The notes beneath the pieces are model-generated. The model was not told the DNA's origin and did not search any database. It was given only the letters and a program-made list of their open reading frames with translations. Of a DNA stretch of 64,000 nt, positions 9,203-18,394 are shown in pieces. Origin of the DNA: an uncultured Pelagibacteraceae bacterium (GTDB lineage Bacteria > Pseudomonadota > Alphaproteobacteria > Pelagibacterales > Pelagibacteraceae); NCBI GenBank assembly GCA_902538445.1, contig CACBFE010000001.1, positions 82,793 to 146,792 of the forward strand. The letters are read 5' to 3'. How positions within the stretch are numbered: position 1 is the stretch's first letter; each line of letters opens with the position of its first letter. Position numbers and translations under genes: made by a program.

Positions 9203-9781
9203 CTATTTTTTCTCTTTTTTATCGTTTTTTTCCTCATTTTCAGAAGACTTTCTCTTTGATACACTTACCAGTGCAGGTCTAAGCAGTCTCTCACCTAGCA
9301 TGTAACCAGCTTGAATTTCATTGAGAATAGTTCCTGGATCTTTTACTTCATCTTCTAATTCTGACATAGCCTGATGAAAATTTGGGTCAAATTTTTTGTT
9401 TTGGGTATCAATTTTTTTGATTCTATTTCTTTCAAATATAGAAATTAAGTCCTTTTCTATAATTGTAATATTCTCCAAAAATTTATCTAAATCTTTATTA
9501 ACCTTAAGTTTTTCGTCGTTCTTGATTGCTTCTTTAGCTCTAGCGAGATTATCAAGAATTGCCAAACTTTCTTTCGCAAAATTAAAAGATCCAAATTCAA
9601 ATGCATCTTTTATTTCCTTTTCGAAACGTCTTCTCTGATTTTCTATTTCTGCAAGAGACCTTAATAATTTTTCTTCAGTTTCCTTAAGTTTTTGATCTGG
9701 AGATTTTTCTTTTAAACTTTCTTTGTTCTCTTTAGAACTTTCGTGTTTTTTTTTATTTTCCTGTTCTTGGTTTTTATTCAT
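9203..9781 (-). CDS. grpE: Nucleotide exchange factor GrpE
   Basis: Coiled-coil N-terminus, ENQRRRFEKE, FDPNFHQAMSE, GTILNEIQAGYMLGERLLRPALVSVSK. Confidence 0.95.
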   Translation of the reverse strand: MNKNQEQENKKKHESSKENKESLKEKSPDQKLKETEEKLLRSLAEIENQRRRFEKEIKDAFEFGSFNFAKESLAILDNLARAKEAIKNDEKLKVNKDLDKFLENITIIEKDLISIFERNRIKKIDTQNKKFDPNFHQAMSELEDEVKDPGTILNEIQAGYMLGERLLRPALVSVSKRKSSENEEKNDKKEKK

Positions 9782-9826
9782 TTAACTTGCTATATAGTGA
9801 GTAGTTATTAAATTACTAGTCTTGAT

Positions 9827-10405
9827 ATGAAAAAAATTTTAATTGGCACACATAATAAAGGAAAATTCAAAGAAATTGCTCATTTGGTATCAAGAAAATA
9901 TAAGAAAATTTCACCACTTTCTTTAAATATAAAAAGCCCAAAAGAAACAGGCAAATCATTTATTGCTAACTCAAAACTCAAAGTTCAATTTTTTTCTAAA
10001 TTTGTAAATTATCCCGTACTATCAGATGACTCTGGCATATGTATCAAAGCATTAAACAATAAACCGGGTATTTACTCTGCAAGATTGGCAAAAAAATATG
10101 GAAGTTTTTATAATGCAATGAAATTTATATTAAAAAAATTGAAAAACAAGAAAGATAGAACAGCTACTTTTGTATGTAGTCTCTCGTATAAAACTAACAA
10201 CCAAAAAATAGTTACCGTACAGGGAAAATTGAAAGGAAAAATATCTTCAAGTATAAAGGGAAAAAATGGATTTGGTTATGACCCAATTTTTATTCCTTCG
10301 AACAAAAAAATTACTTTTGGTCAAATGTCTAAAGTTAAAAAGATCAAAATGGACCATAGATTTCTTGCTTTTCAAAAATTAAAGAAAAAAATCAAAACTT
10401 TATAA
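9827..10405 (+). CDS. rdgB: XTP/dITP diphosphatase (Ham1/RdgB)
   Basis: IGTHNKGKFKEI, SDDSGICIKALNNKPGIYSAR, GKNGFGYDPIF, DHRFLAFQKL. Confidence 0.95.
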   Translation: MKKILIGTHNKGKFKEIAHLVSRKYKKISPLSLNIKSPKETGKSFIANSKLKVQFFSKFVNYPVLSDDSGICIKALNNKPGIYSARLAKKYGSFYNAMKFILKKLKNKKDRTATFVCSLSYKTNNQKIVTVQGKLKGKISSSIKGKNGFGYDPIFIPSNKKITFGQMSKVKKIKMDHRFLAFQKLKKKIKTL

Positions 10406-11549
10406 ATTTATTATTTTCTGTTTTATAAATAATTAATTCTTGAGTTACTTTTTTATTTTTGAAGCTAAATGTACCAATTTTTCCTTTTATCTTGTTTTTA
10501 AATGTAAAATCATTAATCGAATTAAGTTGTCCCTTTTTTTTCCAAGCGTAATAAATTAATCCTAAAGCATCGTATGCCAAAATCGTCATATCATTTGGAT
10601 ATAGATTAAATCTCTCAAAATATTTGTTATTGTATTTTTTGAACTCATCATAGTTTACAGACGGATAATACAAATTTTTAATTGTATTTTCGTAAAATAT
10701 ACTTTCATCAAACCATTGATTTATCGTAGTAAACAAAACGGTATCTTGATTTACGTCAGTATATACAAGTGAGGTTAAAACACTTTGTAAATTACTGCCG
10801 AAGTCAATAATTATTACAGAGTCAAAATTTACATTTCCTAATGTATATAGTTGATCTAAACGTTCTAATTCTTTCAGGGATTGTTCATCTTCTTTATCTT
10901 GAAACATTTTTTTCCTTAATTCTAACCTTCTTTTCCTTTCGGCATAATTTGTTAAAACTTCAATTTCACCAGTAAGAACTTCAGGATTAGGACTATAAGA
11001 AAATTTTTTAAAATTATCATTCAAACTTAAAGCATTTATTTTATTTTCTATTAATTCCAAATATTGATTTTTTGGGTACATTATAATTGTTTTTTTTTTA
11101 TTTTGTTTTTTAATGAATTTCATCAAAGCAGTCAGTTGTGACTCAAGACTAACTCCTATACTAATTATATTGTTTGAAAACTCAGGGTTAATATTTGACG
11201 GAGAGATAAAAATCATATTATTATATTTTTGAACTTGTTCGAACTCCTCAAAAGTTGTTGGACCAATAATAATTTTTACGCCAACTTTCTTAAAATCATT
11301 GATTGCTAAACTAATTTTTTCTTCATTATTAAAACCAGAGTCTCTCGGAACGATAACTACATTTTTGTCGTTTATTTCCTCAAGAGCTAATTGTAATGAA
11401 TTTAAAAGAGAATTTCCAATTTCAATGTACGGACCTGAGAGTGGAGCAAGTAAACCAACTTTAAGAATTTTACTATTTTCATCACTTAATAAATTAGAAT
11501 TTAAGCAAAATATTATATAAAATACTATTGAAATAAATTTAATTTTCAT
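10392..11549 (-). CDS. Penicillin-binding protein activator/LppC-like periplasmic-binding-fold protein
   Basis: Signal peptide; KVGLLAPLSGPYIEIGNSLLNSLQLAL, IIGPTTFEE, DMTILAYDALGLIYYAW. Confidence 0.7.
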   Translation of the reverse strand: MKIKFISIVFYIIFCLNSNLLSDENSKILKVGLLAPLSGPYIEIGNSLLNSLQLALEEINDKNVVIVPRDSGFNNEEKISLAINDFKKVGVKIIIGPTTFEEFEQVQKYNNMIFISPSNINPEFSNNIISIGVSLESQLTALMKFIKKQNKKKTIIMYPKNQYLELIENKINALSLNDNFKKFSYSPNPEVLTGEIEVLTNYAERKRRLELRKKMFQDKEDEQSLKELERLDQLYTLGNVNFDSVIIIDFGSNLQSVLTSLVYTDVNQDTVLFTTINQWFDESIFYENTIKNLYYPSVNYDEFKKYNNKYFERFNLYPNDMTILAYDALGLIYYAWKKKGQLNSINDFTFKNKIKGKIGTFSFKNKKVTQELIIYKTENNKFIKF

Positions 11550-11550
11550 A

Positions 11551-12390
11551 ATGAAACTTTTTTCTAATCAGTTATATATTGTTTCTACCCCCATAGGAAA
11601 CCTTGACGACATCACACTGAGAGCTTTAGATGTTTTAAAAAAGTCAGACATAATTCTCTGCGAAGATACCAGACATTCAAGTAAATTACTTAATCACTAC
11701 AAAATAAAACAGAAACTACTGTCCTATCATAAGTTTAATGAAAAAAAACAACTTACAAGTATCATTGAATCTTTTAAACAGGGCAAAATTTTGTCATTGA
11801 TTTCAGATGCAGGAACACCTCTTTTATCTGACCCTGGAAAATTATTAGTTAATACATGCTTGGCAAACAATATTAAAATAGTTCCTATACCTGGTGTGTC
11901 CTCTATAACCACAGCTATGAGTGTTTCGGGCTTTAGAGATCAATTCTTATTTTATGGATTTTTACCCAAAACTGAAAATGAATTAAAAAAAGTATTATCA
12001 TCTCTTTCTTCAAATGACTTCTCACAAATTTTTTTTGTTCCTTCAAAAAAAATTAATTTTTATATTAACATTTTTAAAAAATTCTTTCAGGGAAGAAAAA
12101 TACTAATAGCTAAAGAAATAACTAAAATTCATGAAGAATTTATAAGAGATGATATTGACAAGTTAAAAATATTCAGAATCCCAATTAAAGGTGAACTGAC
12201 AATCGTTATTTCTGAAAATAATAATAAAATTTATAACTATGATGAAAAAAAAATTGTGAATAAAATTAAAAAATATTTAAAAAATTATAGTTTGAAAGAT
12301 ACTGTAAATTTAATACTAGAAACAGAAAGAATAAACAAAAAAAAGATTTACGATTTATGCTTAAAAGTTAAAAATGAAAAAAATTATTAG
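11551..12390 (+). CDS. rsmI: 16S rRNA (cytidine1402-2'-O)-methyltransferase
   Basis: YIVSTPIGNLDDITLRAL, CEDTRHSSKLLNHY, LISDAGTPLLSDPG, VPIPGVSS. Confidence 0.95.
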   Translation: MKLFSNQLYIVSTPIGNLDDITLRALDVLKKSDIILCEDTRHSSKLLNHYKIKQKLLSYHKFNEKKQLTSIIESFKQGKILSLISDAGTPLLSDPGKLLVNTCLANNIKIVPIPGVSSITTAMSVSGFRDQFLFYGFLPKTENELKKVLSSLSSNDFSQIFFVPSKKINFYINIFKKFFQGRKILIAKEITKIHEEFIRDDIDKLKIFRIPIKGELTIVISENNNKIYNYDEKKIVNKIKKYLKNYSLKDTVNLILETERINKKKIYDLCLKVKNEKNY

Positions 12391-12952
12391 TTTTATTTTT
12401 ATATTATTCTTTACATCTTGCACATCAGCTGGACAATTTGGGGCGGGAGTAAACATAACTTTTGACCCAAGAACAATTGGTATGCAAATTGATGATACAA
12501 TTATGCAAAAAAATCTTTCAGCAAGACTAGCACTAGCAGATAAAAAATATTTTCTTTCAATTAAGTCTGAAGTTTTAGACGGAAGAATTTTCTTATCGGG
12601 CAAGGTAGAGGAACCCGAGGAAAAATTAAAAATTACAAAAATGGCTTGGGAAACTAAGGGAGTAAGATCGGTGAAAAACGCTATTACTATAAAAGGACAA
12701 ACAAATTTTAAAAGTACAGCTAAAGATATATTAATTACAAGTCAATTAAGAACTGGATTAATTCTAAACAAAAAAACCAAAGCAAGAAATTATACTTTAG
12801 AAACTGTTAATAAAAATATTTATATTTTTGGCATAGCAATGGATGAAGAAGAAAAAAAAGAAGTAATCAATGAAGCAAATAAAATTTATGATGTAGAGGA
12901 AGTTATACCATCCATTTATTTAGCTACAGAACTGAGTAGAACCAAACTTTAA
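12374..12952 (+). CDS. BON-domain lipoprotein
   Basis: Lipobox-like ILFFTSCTSA; BON-type repeats (LDGRIFLSGKVEEPEEKLK.A, NIYIFGIAMDEEEKKEV). Confidence 0.75.
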   Translation: MKKIISFIFILFFTSCTSAGQFGAGVNITFDPRTIGMQIDDTIMQKNLSARLALADKKYFLSIKSEVLDGRIFLSGKVEEPEEKLKITKMAWETKGVRSVKNAITIKGQTNFKSTAKDILITSQLRTGLILNKKTKARNYTLETVNKNIYIFGIAMDEEEKKEVINEANKIYDVEEVIPSIYLATELSRTKL

Positions 12953-15231
12953 TTTGAATAATCAATTACATCAGAGGAGTAAGCCGCAATCGATGCAAGG
13001 TTCAAAATTTCTGATGTGCTTGCACGCAAAGGCGCAACTTCTATTGGTTGTCCTAAACCAATTAATAAAGGTCCGATGTTTTTTCCCCCACCAAAAACTT
13101 TCATAAGTTTAGTAGAAATCGCTGCACTATGTAATGCTGGCATGATTAACACATTTGCATTACCAACTATTTTAGAAAACGGATAAATTTCTTGGTAGAT
13201 AGGATTTAAAGCGACATCTGGTTGCATTTCACCATCAAAATCGAAATCAACCTTTTCTTTTTTAAGTTTTTCGATAGCTTCCCTTACATGTCTTGTATTC
13301 CTCGATAAAGGTTTTCCAAATGTCGAATGAGATAAGAATGCTACTTTAGGCTCAAAACCGAACAATCGTGCTATACGCACACATGATTTAGAAATATTCA
13401 CTAATCTTTCGGCAGAGGGCAGTTCTGTTACATTAGTATCTGCCACAAGGATTGTTTTTCCTTTAGAAACAATCATTGTCATACCAAAAATTTCTTCACC
13501 AGGCCTTGCTTCCACAACCTTCTTTAGTTTTTCAATGGAAGCTGCATAGTGCCTTATATTTCCAGTGACCATAGCATCAGCATCTTTGCATGCGATCATT
13601 GATGAACCCCAAGCAATTCTGTCGTTTCTTACTAAACGGTCCACATCTCTCTCTAGTTGGCCTTCTCTTTGAAGTTTTTTGTACAAATGTTTAACATATT
13701 TTTTTCTTTTTTCCCTATTGGTAGAGTTAACTATTTCAATATCGTAATTTTCATCTAATCCTATTTTTTTTAATTGTTCTTTAACTCTATTTTCTGCACC
13801 TATTAGTATTGGTACACCTAATTTGTTTTTTCCAAATTCAATTGCAGCCTTAAGCATATTTTCATCTTCCCCCTCTGCAAAAATAACTCTTTTAGGATTT
13901 TTTCTAATTTTTGCATTTATACCTTGCATTATTGACATTGAAGGATCCAATCGATTTGATAACTGATCTTTGTAAATTTCTATATCTTCTATATTTTTTC
14001 TAGCAGCTCCACTTTTAATTGCTGCTTTAGCCACTGCTGCAGGTATAACACTTATTAACCTTGGATCAAAAGTTGAAGGAATAATATAATTTTTCCCATA
14101 TCTCGGACGGTCACCACCGTAAGCTGCAACAACCTCATCAGGAACATTTTCTCTAGCCAATAAAGCGATTGCATTTGCTGCAGCGACTTTCATTTCTTCA
14201 TTAATTGCTTTAGCTCTAACATCAAGAGCACCTCTAAAAATATATGGGAAGCCTATTAGGTTATTCACTTGATTGGGATAGTCAGAACGGCCAGTGGCAA
14301 TAATCGCATCTTCTCTTGCTTCTTGAATTAATTCTGGTTTTATCTCAGGATCAGGATTAGCGCATGCGAATATTATCGGATTATTTGACATTGACTTTAC
14401 CATATCTTTGCTCACCACATCTTTAGCTGACAAACCAAGAAATACGTCAGCACCCCGCATAGCTTCTGAAAGAGTTCTCAATTTTGTATCAATGGCAAAA
14501 GCAGATTTAAACTGATCAATGTTTTTTCTGCCTTTATAAATTACACCTTTGCTATCGCACATAATTATGTTTTCAGTTTTTACTCCTGAACTCTTAAATA
14601 AATTTGCACAAGCTTGAGCCGATGCACCAGCGCCATTTACTACTACTTTCACATCTGAAATTTTTTTTTTAGAGATATCTAAAGCGTTTATTAAAGCCGC
14701 TGTTGTTATAATAGCAGTTCCATGTTGATCGTCATGAAAAACAGGTATATCTAATGTTTCTTTTAATTTTTGCTCAATAATAAAACAATCTGGAGCAGCA
14801 ATATCCTCAAGATTTATTCCACCAAAGGTTCCACTGATATTTTTTATGGTTTCAATAATTGAATTTGTGTCATTATTATCAATCTCAATATCTATAGAAT
14901 CAATATCGGCAAATCTTTTAAATAAAACTGATTTACCCTCCATGACAGGTTTAGATGCTAAAGATCCAAGATTCCCTAAGCCCAATATTGCAGAGCCATT
15001 ACTTATAACTGCTACTAGATTTCCTTTACTAGTGTAATCATACGCAAGTTCTGGATTTTTAGATATTTCTTTAACTGGCGCTGCCACGCCTGGTGAGTAG
15101 GCTAAAGACAGATCTCTCTTTGTTGTAAGTGGTTTTGACGAACCTATCTCAATTTTGCCTGACTTACCTTTTATATGAAAATCAAGTGCTTCTTTATCCG
15201 AATAATGATCTATTTCTGTTTTTTTTGGCAT
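12949..15231 (-). CDS. maeB: Malic enzyme fused to phosphotransacetylase-like domain
   Basis: Malic enzyme motifs (LAYSPGVAAP, HDDQHGTAIITTAALINAL) plus PTA-like C-terminal domain. Confidence 0.95.
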   Translation of the reverse strand: MPKKTEIDHYSDKEALDFHIKGKSGKIEIGSSKPLTTKRDLSLAYSPGVAAPVKEISKNPELAYDYTSKGNLVAVISNGSAILGLGNLGSLASKPVMEGKSVLFKRFADIDSIDIEIDNNDTNSIIETIKNISGTFGGINLEDIAAPDCFIIEQKLKETLDIPVFHDDQHGTAIITTAALINALDISKKKISDVKVVVNGAGASAQACANLFKSSGVKTENIIMCDSKGVIYKGRKNIDQFKSAFAIDTKLRTLSEAMRGADVFLGLSAKDVVSKDMVKSMSNNPIIFACANPDPEIKPELIQEAREDAIIATGRSDYPNQVNNLIGFPYIFRGALDVRAKAINEEMKVAAANAIALLARENVPDEVVAAYGGDRPRYGKNYIIPSTFDPRLISVIPAAVAKAAIKSGAARKNIEDIEIYKDQLSNRLDPSMSIMQGINAKIRKNPKRVIFAEGEDENMLKAAIEFGKNKLGVPILIGAENRVKEQLKKIGLDENYDIEIVNSTNREKRKKYVKHLYKKLQREGQLERDVDRLVRNDRIAWGSSMIACKDADAMVTGNIRHYAASIEKLKKVVEARPGEEIFGMTMIVSKGKTILVADTNVTELPSAERLVNISKSCVRIARLFGFEPKVAFLSHSTFGKPLSRNTRHVREAIEKLKKEKVDFDFDGEMQPDVALNPIYQEIYPFSKIVGNANVLIMPALHSAAISTKLMKVFGGGKNIGPLLIGLGQPIEVAPLRASTSEILNLASIAAYSSDVIDYSN

Positions 15232-15299
15232 TTAATTTATTGAGTATGTAATATAAAAAATAATAATTCACTAAAAATTTATGGCCTAATTAAGAATTT

Positions 15300-16826
15300 A
15301 TGAACCTTCTATCTTCAGCAACAGTATTTAGTTTTTTTACATTAATCAGTAGAATTTTGGGTTATCTACGAGATATTTTAATAGCAATATTTCTTGGAGC
15401 GTCAATTTTTGCCGATGCTTTTTTTGTTGCCTTCAGAATACCAAATACTTTTAGACGATTATTTGCTGAAGGAACATTTAACGCAGCATTTATACCTAGC
15501 TATACTTCTGCTAAAGTTGAGGGTAAAAAAAAAGGAAAAAAGTTTGCCAACGATGTTTTAAGTTCTTTACTGATAATTTTATTATTTTTGGTAACTTTAG
15601 CTGAGATTTTTACCCCATACCTAATTTATATCATTGCACCAGGTTTTTTCGAAGACCAAGTCAAATTTAATTTAGCCGTTGAACTTACAAGAATTACATT
15701 TCCATTTTTATTATTTGTAAGTTTATCATCTTTTTTTTCAGGAATACTTAACTCTAATAATAAATTTGCCGCTGCTGCAGCTGCACCTATTATTTTAAAT
15801 GTAATTTTAATTATAAGTTTAATTTTTTCCTTTGTGCATGGATTAGATTATGCAAAGCAACTTTCTTATGGTGTCACTATGGCTGGTATAATCCAATTAA
15901 TCTTTTTAATATTTGTAACTAAAAAATTTTACAAACCTGCTTTGCATTTTGGATTAAGGTTTAGCAGTAAAGTAAAATTTTTTTTTAAGAAACTTTTACC
16001 AAGCATTTTATCTTCAGGAGTAACTCAAATAAATATTTTAGTAGGAACAATCATTGCCTCTTTTCAATCAGGGGCAGTATCATATTTATATTATGCTGAT
16101 AGAGTCTATCAAATTAATCTAGCTATAGCAGGAATAGCTGTTGGAACTGTTTCTTTACCAGTTCTTTCCAAAGCTTTTAAAATGAAAAATTTAAAAGCAA
16201 TTTCTAATATCCAAAATAAATCATTTGAGCTCTCACTTCTCTTTTCAATTCCTGCAAGTTTTGGGTTAATATTTGCATCCGATGAGATAGTAAATGCATT
16301 ATTTGGATACGGATCCTTTTCTTTGAATGATGTCGAAATGACAGCTGCAGCTTTAAAATTTTTTGGATATGGTGTACCAGCATTTGCATTAATAAAAATT
16401 TTATCTAATTTCTTTTTTGCAAGGGACAACACCAAAACACCTTTCTATATTTCTGTACTTATTGTTTTTTTAAACATTTTAATTAGCATAAGTTTTTTTA
16501 ATGAAATCGGATTCATAATTATTCCAATTGCTACATCGATTTCAACTTGGGTTGGAGTATTTATTTATATTTATTTGTTAAATATTAAAAAAATATTACT
16601 ATTAAAAAATCAATTAATGATAAATTTTATCAAGATGTTGTTTTCGTCAATTATAATGATGTCCATATTGTTATTTTTTTTAGATAAGTTCACAAATTAT
16701 TTAGACTATAATTACAGTTATAAAGCTGTTTATTTAATATTAATTGTTAGTTTTGTTGGTATGCTTTATTTATTATCATGTTATTTATTAGGAATATTTA
16801 AACTTAAAAATTATAAAACAAATTAA
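15300..16826 (+). CDS. murJ: Lipid II flippase MurJ
   Basis: Multi-TM; GYLRDILIAIFLGAS, DAFFVAFRIPNTFRRLFAEGTFNAAFIP. Confidence 0.95.
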   Translation: MNLLSSATVFSFFTLISRILGYLRDILIAIFLGASIFADAFFVAFRIPNTFRRLFAEGTFNAAFIPSYTSAKVEGKKKGKKFANDVLSSLLIILLFLVTLAEIFTPYLIYIIAPGFFEDQVKFNLAVELTRITFPFLLFVSLSSFFSGILNSNNKFAAAAAAPIILNVILIISLIFSFVHGLDYAKQLSYGVTMAGIIQLIFLIFVTKKFYKPALHFGLRFSSKVKFFFKKLLPSILSSGVTQINILVGTIIASFQSGAVSYLYYADRVYQINLAIAGIAVGTVSLPVLSKAFKMKNLKAISNIQNKSFELSLLFSIPASFGLIFASDEIVNALFGYGSFSLNDVEMTAAALKFFGYGVPAFALIKILSNFFFARDNTKTPFYISVLIVFLNILISISFFNEIGFIIIPIATSISTWVGVFIYIYLLNIKKILLLKNQLMINFIKMLFSSIIMMSILLFFLDKFTNYLDYNYSYKAVYLILIVSFVGMLYLLSCYLLGIFKLKNYKTN

Positions 16827-17830
16827 TGAGTAAAAAAAAATTAGTATTTTCCGGAGTTCAACCAACTGGGAATCTTCATTTAGGAAATTATTTAGGAGCG
16901 CTTAAAAACTTTGTTTCTTTACAAAAACAAGTGGAGTGTATTTATTGTGTTGTTGACTTACATGCTATAACTATTTTCCAAGACCCTAATCAATTACAAA
17001 ATAATGTGTTAGAAACCACTGCGAGTTTTTTAGCAACCGGTCTTAATCCAAACAAAAGCATAATTTTTAACCAATCCTCAGTTTCTGGCCACGCTGAGCT
17101 TGCTTGGATTTTAAATTGTGTCTCAAGAATTGGTTGGTTAAACAGAATGACACAATTTAAAGATAAAGCTGGATCAGACAAGGAGAAGGCTAGCGTAGGG
17201 CTTTATATCTACCCTAATCTTATGGCCGCAGATATTTTACTTTACAAAGCTACCCATGTACCAGTTGGAGCTGATCAAAAGCAGCATTTAGAGTTATCTC
17301 GTGATATAGCTCAGAAATTTAATAACGACTTTAATTGTAAAGAATTCTTCCCTTTACCTGAACCATTAATACCTAAAAACATCTCTAGAGTTATGAGTTT
17401 GAGAGACGGAACAAAAAAAATGAGCAAATCTGAGGAGTCTGATTATTCAAGAATAAATTTAAAAGATACAGCCGATGAGATAATAAAAAAAATTAAAAAA
17501 GCCAAGTCGGACTCCAACACAATTCCTGGAGATATAAATGCATTAGAGAGTAAACCAGAAGCTTTAAATCTTTTAACAATATATTCTGAAATAACAAAAA
17601 GTAGTTTAGAAAAAACAATTTCGGAAATGGAGGGTAAAGAGTATTCATTTTTGAAAACAAAATTGGCTGAAGCTTTAATAAATGAAATAACGCCGGTTGG
17701 GAAAGAAATTGAAAAATTGCTGAAAGACAAGTCGCATTTAATAAGTATTTTAAAAAAAGGTACTGAAAAAGCTAACATAATAGCTGAGGAAAACCTTAAG
17801 AATATACGTGAAAAAATAGGCTTGATATAA
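16826..17830 (+). CDS. trpS: Tryptophanyl-tRNA synthetase
   Basis: FSGVQPTGNLHLGNYLGAL, KMSKS motif. Confidence 0.97.
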   Translation: MSKKKLVFSGVQPTGNLHLGNYLGALKNFVSLQKQVECIYCVVDLHAITIFQDPNQLQNNVLETTASFLATGLNPNKSIIFNQSSVSGHAELAWILNCVSRIGWLNRMTQFKDKAGSDKEKASVGLYIYPNLMAADILLYKATHVPVGADQKQHLELSRDIAQKFNNDFNCKEFFPLPEPLIPKNISRVMSLRDGTKKMSKSEESDYSRINLKDTADEIIKKIKKAKSDSNTIPGDINALESKPEALNLLTIYSEITKSSLEKTISEMEGKEYSFLKTKLAEALINEITPVGKEIEKLLKDKSHLISILKKGTEKANIIAEENLKNIREKIGLI

Positions 17831-17842
17831 TATAAATCATTT

Positions 17843-18394
17843 ATGATACAGACTGAAACCACACCCAATCCTGACTCTTTAAAGTTTTTATCTGAAAAGA
17901 AATTGTCAAGCATAGGGACTGAAGAATTTAAAAAGGAAAATGAAAATGAAATTAAAATTCCTTTTGTAAAAGAATTATTAAGTTTTAAAGGAGTTGAATT
18001 AATTCTTTTATCTGAAAAATTTCTTTCTGTTAAAAAAACAAAAGAGGTCTCATGGAATGAGTTAAAACCTATGGTAATTTCTCATTTGAATGATTATTTT
18101 GAGAAAAATAAAGAACCGATACTAAGAGAAAATAAAAAAAAAAATGAAAATGTTAGTAGTAATGATGATACTGTGAATAAAATTATTGAAGTTTTAGATA
18201 CTAAAATACGTCCCGCAGTAGCGAGAGACGGTGGAGACATCAAATTTAAGTCCTTTGAAAATGGTGTGGTAAAAGTTCAATTGCAAGGAAGTTGTTCAGG
18301 CTGCCCAAGCTCTTTAATGACCTTAAAACAGGGAGTGCAAAATCTTTTAAAACATTATGTCAAAGAAGTGAATTCAGTCGAGGCAGTGCAATGA
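17843..18394 (+). CDS. NifU-domain Fe-S scaffold/carrier
   Basis: Nfu N domain (ETTPNPDSLKF) and NifU domain with GSCSGCPSS CxxC. Confidence 0.92.
   Translation: MIQTETTPNPDSLKFLSEKKLSSIGTEEFKKENENEIKIPFVKELLSFKGVELILLSEKFLSVKKTKEVSWNELKPMVISHLNDYFEKNKEPILRENKKKNENVSSNDDTVNKIIEVLDTKIRPAVARDGGDIKFKSFENGVVKVQLQGSCSGCPSSLMTLKQGVQNLLKHYVKEVNSVEAVQ

Noticed and set aside
18292-18390. Longer N-terminus of the glucosaminidase ORF in the track
   Set aside because: Region overlaps the conserved NifU-domain coding sequence in another frame; ATG at 18391 with ATGA coupling is preferred
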